A DNA stretch of 64,000 bases from Sipunculus nudus. Its lineage: Eukaryota; Annelida; Sipuncula; Golfingiida; Sipunculidae. This document shows, piece by piece, positions 33,790 through 45,338 of the stretch. The position numbers were made by a program, and so were the translations under genes. Location of the stretch: contig CM049319.1 of the NCBI GenBank assembly GCA_026874595.1, forward strand, positions 21,253,601 to 21,317,600, given 5' to 3'. The notes under the pieces were generated by a model, which was given only the letters and a program-made list of their open reading frames with translations, searched no databases and was not told the origin of the DNA. The number at the start of each line of letters is the position of its first letter. The first letter of the stretch is position 1.

Positions 33790-34572
33790 GGCCTGTACCT
33801 GTTAATTCCTGTGTCTTGTAGGTGTACAAATGTACACCTACAGGACTGGATAGAACTTCGGAAGTTTGGGTACTTTTGAGTTCATCCGGGTTTTACCATA
33901 CACGTGCCTATATCCTCATTTTTCTATAATAATTATTATACAAATTGTTGAGTGTCCATTACTCATTGAACCCACATTTCTAAGTGTCTGCATAAAATGT
34001 GTGGGTTCTCTAGTTGTTTTGGCCCCCTGAAGTTCTGCCCCGTATACCCGAGACAGTTTTATAAACAATTATCACGAAACTTTATGCGGACAGGGGTCCT
34101 GGAACGGACCAAACCACATTACCAATACAACTATAACAGGAAAGATGCTAGAATGGATATTATCGCTCAAGGTGAGACAGATATACAACCGGCTTAGGAA
34201 GAGTAATCAAAATCCCAGATAAAATAATTATGCCTGACTTGTGTCATTATTTGTGGATCTACCAGCCCGCAGGTTGACCCGATATTAGTGATAAGGTGAG
34301 GCGCTATAAAAAAAAACAACAACACAAAAATAGTATTACATTGTTTTACCGAGCTTTCAAGTCTGTGCACGTGACCTCTTTTATGAATTCGAGTTCTTTT
34401 TTTCGTGTCCGGGTTCTTGTTGTTACTTTTACTTGTGCTCAAAGCAATTTTTATTCACAGTATCTGCCAAAAATTTAAGAAATACTAAGAAATGTTTGAT
34501 AACGATTGTTTTTTTTTCCGGATTTGAATCGTGGAAAGGGTTGGAAGGGGCGTGTCAAATCCCGGGCCTCCT

Positions 34573-34816
34573 ATTGGCCAATAAATCATCTTGTCAATAA
34601 TCATTCGTCGACACTCAGTCATCTACTTTTTCCCGTTCAACTATGCAGCTACAAATTGCTGTTTTGCCTCTGACTGCAGAAAAAAGGCATAAAATACCTA
34701 TGGGCGATGTAAATTTTAAAAAGTAAATAAGACAGGATTAGTGACACTGCTTACGGTGGTGCAAGCGGCAGCGTCTGTTAAATTTAGGGGCAGGGCTTTA
34801 GCCCTGCGCATGCGCA
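34573..34816. promoter_or_regulatory. Possible promoter-like motif cluster
   Basis: ATTGGCCAAT at 34573-34582 gives CCAAT boxes on both strands. TGCGCATGCGCA at 34805-34816 is a perfect NRF-1-type palindrome. A GCAGGGCT-TT-AGCCCTGC hairpin at 34790-34807 overlaps it. Such motifs mark animal CpG promoters, but no coding region follows and the surroundings are not CpG-rich. Confidence 0.15.
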
Positions 34817-35041
34817 TGAGCAAATGTGTGTGAGACGCTGACTTCAACTTTGGTCAGTTTGGCCATCGAATGGCAAGAACACACACACGTGTATGATATT
34901 TTTCAAACCGAGGTCTCGCATAAAACAATATTTTTCTTAATAATGTTCACATTAACCCAACACTTACAGGTTAATTGTGAATGGAAGACATCTTATCTCC
35001 TTCATCAGCATCAATTTTACATCAGCCGATCTTAGTTAAAG

Positions 35042-35128
35042 ACAAACTGAGGTCGGAGTGTTAGGACCTCACTTTGTCAGGGGACCTCACTCTGTTGGTG
35101 TGTTGTCATATGCGCGTCCTCAGTTTGT
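35042..35128. repeat. Short inverted repeat, ACAAACTGAGG arms
   Basis: ACAAACTGAGG at 35042-35052 and its exact inverse at 35118-35128 enclose 65 bp that include two GACCTCACT repeats. Too small to assign. Confidence 0.6.
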
Positions 35129-35140
35129 AGGTTCTGTAAA

Positions 35141-35162
35141 CACACACACACACACACACACA
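35141..35162. repeat. (CA)11 microsatellite
   Basis: Eleven uninterrupted CA units. Confidence 0.95.
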
Positions 35163-36089
35163 TTTTTCTGTACAAAATCTTAATGAAAACTTTCTCACTC
35201 GAAAATACACCGGCTTGTTTCATGAAACGCGCCATTGAAGTATAAACAACTCAATGCGACAGTTTTCTAAGAAAATTCTATTTAAAACTACTGGTTACAT
35301 AACTTCTCTTTATTTCTGTACACTTTACTCAACATATAAAGATTGTGCCTTCTAGGTTAGAAAATTATCATATTAAATACAATCTCTTAGAGACTGAACA
35401 GTGTTAACATATACAATTCAATGTGAGCATTTTGTGATAATCATCTATGAAAATATTGCAAGAAAACAAGCAGCCAAAGCCAGTCCAATAGAGGAAGTGA
35501 CGTAACATCCGGCACACGTTTCTTGATAAGAGAGAGTAGTCGACCTGACATCAACCCAGAAGGTGTCTTTGTGCTCCACGAAAGTCCCCCTAAAAAATTA
35601 TGATAAAAATGTGACTATGTGTTCTTCAAATTTCCCTTAAAAATTAAATAAATACAACCCAGACAGACACAAAAACAAACGTGTAAATATAATTGTTGTT
35701 TTACAGTTTCCGGGAAAATTGCTTTTAAATAATGAAGCTCTGTTAACTTAAAACTGATCGTTATCGCCGTCTTTTCTCGTTCCAGGAAACAGCACAACAT
35801 TTTGGAAGTTTACTGTATAAGTTTACTGTATTAATGACAGATGAATTAGGGCCACAATAATGTCGATTAAATGGAACACGTTGAGGTGCAGTTAAAATAA
35901 TTTACTGTTAACTTTTGTCTATCTGGTGTCCATACTTGCTAATTTTTTTATAATTTAGTGTTGACATGCACTGAACTGGAGCTTGAACTTATATCACTGT
36001 TCAGCGCAGGCATTCACAAGACATTTTAGGTATACCATTTTAATCCGGACATTGTAGAATTACATCACCAACCGGTGAACAGTTAACTA

Positions 36090-36362
36090 TAAAGCTTAGA
36101 TTCCTTATGTACGGAATGCGCGATGCGGACAAAACCGCAATTGACTAAATGAATAAGCTAAGATTCATTACGTATGTGTATCCTGCAAAACATATCGCTA
36201 CATGTGGCGATGTTTGCCGGTTCCGCTTGCTATCCAGGGGCAACGTAGAAAACGTGCAATCGTGCCGTGCCGGTACATATGAAGTTTCTCAACACGCATT
36301 CCGCATGCCGTATTCCGCATCACGCATTCCCCATTCGGTACATAAGGAATCTTATTAGCTTA
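36090..36362. mobile_element. ~270-bp inverted-repeat (MITE-like) element
   Basis: AGATTCCTTATGTAC at 36098-36112 is mirrored exactly by GTACATAAGGAATCT at 36338-36352. Similarity extends outward (AAGCTTAG / TTATTAGCTTA) and inward (GGAATGCG-GATGCGGA / TCCGCATCACGCATTCC), giving ~40-bp imperfect arms. The interior has several CGCATTCCGCAT-like motifs and no coding frame. No clear target duplication was found, so the family is unassigned. Confidence 0.65.
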
Positions 36363-36424
36363 GGCGAGTAAGTGTTTAACATAAAGGTTAAAAATCAAAT
36401 AATTTGTATCTATTAAGCCACCAA

Positions 36425-36975
36425 AAGCCTCGGTCACATCCAGGAAACGGTCGCCGAACGGCGAGTGATTTGGACTATTCCCTGCAGTAGACGCACGGCA
36501 ACCGTGCGCTTTTTAAAGGCCACAGGGACTCCGCAACGACCGTTACTGACATAAACGCAAGCGCTGAAGTTGATGCGGTGGCCGTGCGTCAGGCAGCCAC
36601 CTGCGGGCTCCGTACGGGCACCGTAAAGTAGACGTACGGATGTCGTAGGATACCCGTGCGATTTTTAACGCCTACTCGGCTACCCAAGAGACGTACGGCG
36701 TACCAGCGGCTGTAGTAAAGCCTCGGTCACAACCCGCTGCGGCCTTCGCAAACCGTAGATCACCGTTTGGTTTTTGAAACCGCGAGAATACTTATTCGGC
36801 CGACGCACGGGAACGGCACGGCGTCTTCCTCATTCCCCCGGTCTTGGCACGGTTAAGTAAGCTAACCCTGCCGACGCCGAAATCTAACCTTGCGGAAGCC
36901 GCAAAGACTCCTTACGACAGCCGCAGGTAGGCCGTACATCTCAAGGGTAGCCGAGTTTGCGTAAAAAATTGCACG
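36425..36975. repeat. CpG-rich block with direct repeats
   Basis: This ~550-bp stretch stands out as GC- and CpG-rich in an AT-rich interval. AAGCCTCGGTCACA occurs at 36425-36438 and again at 36718-36731, 293 bp apart, as if two diverged ~290-bp units follow each other. ACGTACGG and CCGTACGG motifs recur, and CGCACGG-CAA-CCGTGCG forms a hairpin at 36492-36508. It may be a repeat family or a CpG island; no gene is evident. Confidence 0.5.
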
Positions 36976-39900
36976 GCTGTTCACTAATCTAATACAAGTT
37001 CATTATAGTTGCAGAGATGGCCTCAGGTCTTCAAAAGAACGTTTCTTATTGAACAGCATGACACACAGTGCAACATGCGAATTCAAGCCTGAATATCAAT
37101 TAATATAATTTATTTCACACGAATAAAAATAAAAGATATTGACTAAACCTGGACAGCTAGGGAAAGAGGGGTTTATCATGATACGGTTCTATTACCTGGC
37201 TATCAAATCGGGCAATACGGATAATACGGATGAGATAAAGGTGTGAAGGATAATTAAAACACTTTGCACTTTTGTTTAGGATCAAATGCATACTGCGCAT
37301 TATCGGACTCACAAGGGTACGTACGACTCTGCTGTTAAGGGATTGTTTAAGTCAAAATGTGACCCCCACTATGCATTGGGGCATTCAAATACACCAGCGG
37401 CGTAGGTACCAATGTAGGGTAGAGGACAATTTAGTCCATTCTAGTGTGTTGGAGAAGAATTATTTTTCAAAGCAAATTACATCAACATTGGCGTTTTGTG
37501 GTAAGGATTTCATGGAATAAGTAATATTTCTAAGTGTGAAATTTAAACAGAAGATGTTTCCTTGAAATGTGACAAATGTTGATTTTAAAGCCTGACAGTT
37601 AAAACAAGTAGTCCCGACCGTCCAACAAAGAGCTCCATATTGTCTAATATGAACCAAACAGAAGTTTTGTTTCGAGTATAAACGACCTCTGGCGGTACGG
37701 TTGGACCAAATGTAAAATGATAGAGCTGCAGTCCCCAAATTAAAAGAATTTTAATTCTTTTGTGTCTTTCTTTTTTTGATAATATAGGATGTTAGCTTTA
37801 TAAATATGCACAGATCATGTTAATTTTCTGCTGAGAGAAAAGTGTTACATATGCTGCGAGATGTTTGCCTTTTTAAACCTTTTGACAGCGGGAGGTGGTG
37901 CCATCTTGAGACAGGGGTAGAAACTGATTCATAATTCAACATGCTCAGCATTTTAGAAAGAGTTTAACCTAATCTTTCATTTCCTTATGCTTGAACTGTC
38001 AAGAAATGGCAAAACTGTATGATATACAGCTCTATGTACGGAAATAACATGTACCGGAAATATAGCGACAGTTGGACAAAGAGCAGACAAGTCTTACCGG
38101 AAGTACACCTTTCCTGTGAAGCCAGGTGGCGGCGTCCATTTGACCCTTTTATGAGTATAGTGCTCTTCTGTTTTATGAGTAATGGCGGTCTGTTAAAAAA
38201 ATAGAAAGAGAACTGTTATTCAGTACTGGGATATGTTTAATAACAAAACAAATCTGTAATTTAGAATTGTGCATTGGATGAAATCAAATGGAGTTATCAT
38301 GCCACCATTAACCATGAACCAAGATGGTTTCCAAGTTGGAGTCACATTTTAATAAATCAGGCGCTCTTTACATTTAAAATGTGTGTATATTATATTAGTA
38401 GAAAGGAATATAATCAGACCACATGTAATTTTTTTGTCAGTTTTTGTAAGGAGAATGAAATATTAAAAAAAACATATAATAGCTAACTAGGAATGTAAGA
38501 GTAATACACATTTGAAAAAAATTAAACATACAGTAGCTTTTGCAGTTAAGTATTAGGAGGCAAAAGCAATATATTCGGGAAATATTTGTACTTTTATAGG
38601 GAACACTAGAATATAAGTATATAAAGTATGTGCATTGTGCAACATTGTATTTGACGTGATCGTTTACAAAAATTTATGAAATGTGTTATTGATAAGTTTT
38701 TATAAACTAAAGGTAATCCATTGGAGCTTTTTAAAAAAAAGGCCAGAAAACATGGATGTCACGTTCATTAAAGGGACCTTTTCTAATATCTATCGTCTAT
38801 TAAAGGGTCCCAACCACCTACCTGACCTTTATAAACTAAAGGTAATCCATTGGAGCTTTTTAAAAAAGGCCAGAAAACATGGATGTCACGTTCATTAACG
38901 GGGCCTTTTCTAATATCTAACGTCTATTAAAGGGTCCCAACAACCTACCTGACCTTTATAAACTAAAGGTAATCCATTGGAGCTTTTTAAAAAAAGGCCA
39001 GAAAACATGGATGTCACGTTCATTAAAGGGGCCTTTTCTAATATCTAAGGTAAATTTAAGGGTCCCAACCACCTACCTGACCTTTATAAACCAAAGATAA
39101 TCCATTGGAGCTTTTTAATAAAGGCCAAAAAACATGGATATCACGTTCATTAAATGGACCTTTTCTAATATGTAACGTCCATTAAAGGGTCCCAACCACC
39201 TACCTGACCTTTATAAACTAAAGATAATCCATTGGAGCTTTTTAAAAAAGGCCAGAAAACATGGATGTCACGTTCATTAACGGGGCCTTTTCTAATATCT
39301 AACGTCTATTAAAGGGTCCCAACAACCTACCTGACCTTTATAAACTAAAGGTAATCCATTGGAGCTTTTTAAAAAAAGGCCAGAAAACATGGATGTCACG
39401 TTCATTAAAGGGGCCTTTTCTAATATCTAAGGTAAATTTAAGGGTCCCAACCACCTACCTGACCTTTATAAACCAAAGATAATCCATTGGAGCTTTTTAA
39501 TAAAGGCCAAAAAACATGGATATCACGTTCATTAAATGGACCTTTTCTAATATGTAACGTCCATTAAAGGGTCCCAACCATTGGAGATTTTTAAAAAAAG
39601 GTCAGAAAACATGGATGTCACGTTCATTAAAGGGGCCTTTTCTAATATCTAACGTCCATTAAAGGGTCCCAACCACCTACCTGACCTTTATAAACTAAAG
39701 ATAATCCATTGGAGCTTTTTAAAAAAGGCCAGAAAACATGGATGTCACGTTCATTAAAGGGACTTTCTAATATCTAACGTCTATTAAAGGGTCCCAACCA
39801 CCTACCTGACCTTTATAAACTAAAGATAATCCATTGGAGCTTTTTAAAAAAGGCCAGAAAAAATGGATGTCACGTTCATTAAAGGGACCTTTTCTTATAT

Positions 39901-42150
39901 CTAACGTCTATTAAAGGGTCCCAACCACCTACCTGACTTTTATAAACTAAAGGTAATCCATTGGAGATTTTTAAAAAAAAGGCCAGAAAACATGGATGTC
40001 ACGTTCATTAAAGGGGCCTTTTCTAAAATCTAACGTCTATTAAAGGGTCCCAACCACCTACCTGACCTTTATAAACTAAAGATAATCCATTGGAGCTTTT
40101 TGAAAAAGGCCAGAAAAAATGGATGTCACGTTCATTAAAGGGACCTTGTCTAATATCTAACGTCTATTAAAGGGTCCCAACCACCTACCTGACCTTTACA
40201 AACTAAAGGTAATCCATTGGAGCTTTTTAAAAAAAGGCCAGAAAACATGGATGTCACGTTCATTAAAGGGACCTTTTCTAATATCTAACGTCTATTAAAG
40301 GGTCCCAACCACCTACCTGACCTTTATAAACTAAAGGTAATCCATTGGAGCTTTTTAAGAAAAGGCCAGAAAACATGGATGTCACGTTCATTAAAGGGAC
40401 CTTTTCTAATATTTAACATCTATAAAAGGGTCCAAACCACCTACCTGACCTTTATAAACTAAAGGTAATCCATTGGAGCTTTTTAAAAAAAGGGCAGAAA
40501 ACATGGATGTCACGTTCACTAAAGGGACCTTTTTTAATATCTAACGTCTATTAAAGGGTCCCAACCACCTACCTGACCTTTATAAACTAAAGGTAATCCA
40601 TTGGAGCTTTTTAAAAAAAGGCCAGAAAACATGGATGTCACGTTCATTAAAGGGACCTTTTCTAATATCTAACGTCTATTGACGGGTCCCAACCACCTAC
40701 CTGACCTTTATAAACTAAAGATAATCCATTGGAGCTTTTTATGAAAAGGCCAGAAAACATGGATGTCACGTTCATTAAAGGGACCTTTTCTAATATCTAA
40801 CGTCTATTAAAGGGTCCCAACCAAGTACCTGTCCTTTATAAACTAAAGGTAATCCATTTGAGCTTTTTAAAAAAGGGCAGAAAACATGGATGTCACGTTC
40901 ATTAAAGGGGCCTTTTCTAATATCTAACGTCTATTAAAGGGTTCCAACCACCTACCTGATCTTTATAAACTAAAAATAATCAATTGGAGCTTTTTAAATA
41001 AAAGGCCAGAAAACATGGATGTCACGTTCATTAAAGGGACCTTTTCTAATATTTAACGTCTATTAAAGGGTCCAAACCACCTACCTGACCTTTATAAACT
41101 AAAGATAATCCATTGGAGCTTTTTAAAAAAAGGCCAGAAAACATGGATGTTACGTTCATTAAAGGGACGTTTATAATATCTAACGTCTATTAAAGGGTCC
41201 CAACCACCTACCTGACCTTTATAAACTAATGGTAATCCATTGGAGCTTTTTAAAAAAAGGCCAGAAAACATGGATGTCACGTTTATTAAAGGGGCCTTTT
41301 CTAATATCTAACGTCTATTAAAGGGTCCCAACCACCTACCTGACCTTTATAAACTAAAGATAATGCATTGGAGCTTTTTAAAAAAGGCCAGAAAACATGG
41401 ATGTCACGTTCATTAAAGGGACCTTTTCTAATATCTAACGTCCATTAAAGGGTCCCAACCACCTACCTGACCTTTATAAACTAAAGGTAATCCATTGGAG
41501 CTTTTTAAAAAAAGGCCAGAAAACATGGATGTCACGTTCATTAAGGGGACCTTTTCTAATATCTAACGTCTATTAAAGGGTCCCAACCACCTACCTGACC
41601 TTTATAAACTAAAGGTAATCCCTTGGAGCTTTTTAAAAAAAGGGCAGAAAACATGGATGTCACGTTCATAAAAGGGACCTTTTCTAATATCTAACGTTTA
41701 TTAAAGGGTCCCAACCACCTACCTGACCATTATTAACTAAAGATAATCCATTGGGGATTTTTAAAAAAAAGGCCAGGAAACATGGATGTCACGTTCATTA
41801 AAGGGACCTTTTCTAATATCTAACGTCTATTAATAGGTCCGAACCACCTACCTGACCTTTATAAACTAAAGGTAATCCATTGGAGCTTTTTAAAAAAAGG
41901 CCAGAAAACATGGATGTCACGTTCATTAAAGGGACCTTTTCTAATATCTAACGTTTATTAAAGGGTCCCAACCACCTACCTGACCTTTATAAACTAAATA
42001 TAATCCATTGAAGCTTTTTAAAAAAGGCCAGGAAAAATGGATGACACGTTTATTTAAGGGACCTTTTCTAATATCTAACGTCTCTTAAAGGGTCCCAGCC
42101 ACCTACCTGACTTTTATAAACTAAAGGTAATCGATTGGAGCTTTTTTAAG

Positions 42151-45100
42151 AAAGGCCAGAAAACATGGATGTCACGCTCATTAAAGGGACCTTTTCTAAT
42201 ATCTAACGTCTATTAAAGGGTCCCAACTACCTACCTGACATTTATAAACTAAAGGTAATCCATTGGAGCTTTTTAAGAAAAGGCCAGAAACATGGATGTC
42301 ACGTTCATTAATGGGACCTTTCTAATATCTAACGTCTATTAAAGGGTCCCAACGACCTACCTGATCTTTATAAACTAAAGGTAATCCATTGGAGCTTTTA
42401 AAAAAAGGCCTGAAAACATGGATGTCACGTTCATTAAAAGGACCTTTTCTAAATCCTACCGTCTATTAAAGGGCCCAACCACCTACCTGACCTTTTTAAA
42501 CTAAAGGTAATCTATTGGAGCTTTTTAAAAAAAGGCAAGAAAACATGGATGTCACGTTCATTAAAGGGACCTTTTCTAATACCTAACGTCTATTAAAGGG
42601 TCCAACCACCTACCTGACCTTTATAAACTAAAGGTAATCCATTGGAGCTTTTTAAAAAAAGGCCAGAAAGCATGGATGTCACGTTCATTAAAGGGACCTT
42701 TTCTAATACCTAACGTCTATTAAAGGGTCCCAACCACCTACCTGACCTTTATAAACTAAAGGTAATCCATTGGAGCTTTTTAAAAAAAGGCCAGAAAACA
42801 TGGATGTCACGTTCATTAAAGGGACCTTTTCTAATACCTAACGTCTTTTAAAGGGACCCAACCACCTACCTGACCTTTATAAACTAAAGGTAATCCATTG
42901 GAGCTTTTTAAAAAAAGGCCAGAAAACAAGGATGTCACGTTCATTAAAGGGATCTTTTCTAATATCTAACGTCTATTAAAGGGTCCCAACCACCTACCTG
43001 ACCTTTATAAACTAAAGGTAATCCATTGGAGCTTTTTAAAAAAAGGCCAGAAAGCATGGATGTCACGTTCATTAAAGGGACCTTTTCTAATACCTAACGT
43101 CTATTAAAGGGTCCCAACCACCTACCTGACCTTTATAAACTAAAGGTAATCCATTGGAGCTTTTTAAAAAAAGGCCAGAAAACATGGATGTCACGTTCAT
43201 TAAAGGGACCTTTTCTAATACCTAACGTCTTTTAAAGGGTCCCAACCACCTACCTGACCTTTATATACTAAAGGTAATCCATTGGAGCTTTTTAAAAAAA
43301 GGCCAGAAAACAAGGATGTCACGTTCATTAAAGGGATCTTTTCTAATATCTAACGTCTATTAAAGGGTCCCAACCACCTACCTGACCTTTATAAACTAAA
43401 GATAATCCATTGGAGCTTTTTAAAAAAAGGCCAGAAAACATGGATGTCACGTTCATTAAAGGGACCTTTTCTAATAACTTACGTCTATTAAAGGGTCCCA
43501 ACCACCTACCTGACCTTTATAAACTAAAGGTTATCCATTGGAGCTTTTTTAAAAAAAGGCAGAAAACATGGATGTCACGCTCATTAAAGGGACCTTTTCT
43601 AATATCTGGCGTTTATTAAAGGGTCCCAACCACCTACCTGACCTTTAAAAACTAAAGGTAATCCATTGGAGCTTTTTATGAAAAGGCCAGAAAACATGGA
43701 TGTCACGTTCATTAAAGGGACCTTTTCTAATAATTAACGTCTATTAAAGGGTCCCAACCAAGTACCTGTCCTTTATAAACTAAAGGTTATCCATTTGAGC
43801 TTTTTAAAAAAGGGCAGAAAACATGGATGTCACGTTCATTAAAGGGGCCTTATCTTATATCTAACGTCTATTTAAGGGTTCCAACCACCTACCTGATCTT
43901 TATAAACTAAAAATAATCCATTGGAGCTTTTTAAATAAAAAGCCAGAAAACATGGATGTCACGTTCATTAAAGGGATCTTTTCTAATATCTAACGTCTAT
44001 TAAAGGGTCCCAACCACCTACCTGACCTTTATAAACTAAAGGTTATCCATTGGAGCTGTTTTAAAAAAAGCCAGAAAACATGGATGTCACGCTCATTAAA
44101 GGGACCTTTTCTAATATCTGGCGTTTATTAAAGGGTCCCAACCACCTACCTGACCTTTAAAAACTAAAGGTAATCCATTGGATCTTTTTATGAAAAGGTC
44201 AGAAACATGGATGTCACGTTCATTAAAGGGACCTTTTCTAATATCTAACGTCTATTAAAGGGTCCAAACCACCTACCTGACCTTTATAAACTAAAGGTAA
44301 TCCATTGGAGCTTTTTAAAAAAAGGCCAGAAAACATGGATGTCACGTTCATTAAAGGGACCTTTTCTAATATCTAACGTCTATTAAAGGGTCCCAACCAC
44401 CTACCTGACCTTTATAAACTAAAGGTAATCCATTGGAGCTTTTTAAAAAAGGCCAGAAAACATGGATGTCACGTTCATTAAAGGGACCTTTTCTAATATC
44501 TAACGTCTATTAAAGGGTCCCAACCACCTACCTGACCTTTATAAACTAAAGGTAATCCATTGGAGCTTTTTAAAAAAAGGTAAGAAAACATGGATGTCAC
44601 GTTCATTAAAGGGACCTTTTCTAATACCTAACGTCTATTAAGGGTCCCAACCACCTACCTGACCTTTATAAACTAAAGGTAATCCATTGGAGCTTTTTTA
44701 AAAAAAGCCAGAAAACATGGATGTCACGCTCATTAAAGGGACCTTTTCTAATATCTGGCGTTTATTAAAGGGTCCCAACCACCTACCTGACCTTTAAAAA
44801 CTAAAGGTAATCCATTGGATCTTTTTATGAAAAGGTCAGAAACATGGATGTCACGTTCATTAAAGGGACCTTTTCTAATATCTAACGTCTATTAAAGGGT
44901 CCAAACCACCTACCTGACCTTTATAAACTAAAGGTAATCCATTGGAGCTTTTTAAAAAAAGGCCAGAAAACATGGATGTCACGTTCATTAAAGGGAACTT
45001 TTCTAATATCTAACGTCTATTAAAGGGTCCCAACCACCTACCTGACCTTTATAAACTAAAGGTAATCCATTGGCGCTTTTTAAAAACGGCCAGAAAACAT

Positions 45101-45338
45101 GGATGTCACGTTCATTAAAGGGACCTTTTCTAATATCTAACGTCTATTAAAGGGTCCCAACCACCTACCTGACCTTTATAAACTAAAGGTAATCCATTGG
45201 AGCTTTTTAAAAAAAGGTAAGAAAACATGGATGTCACGTTCATTAAAGGGACCTTTTCTAATACCTAACGTCTATTAAGGGTCCCAACCACCTACCTGAC
45301 CTTTATAAACTAAAGATAATCCATTGGAGCTTTTTAAA
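42151..45338 (+). repeat. Higher-order block A, 3188 bp (25 monomers)
   Basis: Repeated immediately downstream with an offset of exactly 3188 bp. Rare variants recur in the second block at that spacing, including TTTATATACT (43261), GGGACCCAACC (42855), TTATCTTATATC (43849) and TGGCGCTTTTTAAAAACGG (45072). I found no mismatch at the points checked. Inside it are a 384-bp (3-monomer) and a 637-bp (5-monomer) sub-repeat. Confidence 0.9.

Larger units (their letters stand above)
27801..38697. other. Non-coding interval between retroelement and satellite
   Basis: No recognisable gene. Open frames up to ~130 codons exist (for example + 28653-29045 and + 32527-32895), but they lack recognisable motifs and overlap repeats. 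Apart from the repeats listed separately, I see nothing assignable in 27801-28155, 28701-30192, 30371-30851, 32862-33596, 33790-34572, 35163-36089 and 36976-38697. Small palindromes occur, such as TAACGTG-CCAAGT-CACGTTA at 29172-29191. Confidence 0.55.

Noticed and set aside
34790-34807. GC-rich hairpin as a transcription terminator
   Set aside because: The stem resembles a bacterial terminator, but the sequence is eukaryotic nuclear DNA and no T-tract follows.
43410-43619. Open frames of 60-70 codons inside the satellite (also 46598, 41092, 51677, 56014, 63419)
   Set aside because: They are readthrough of the ~128-bp monomer. They recur because the DNA is duplicated and are interrupted wherever monomers vary in length.
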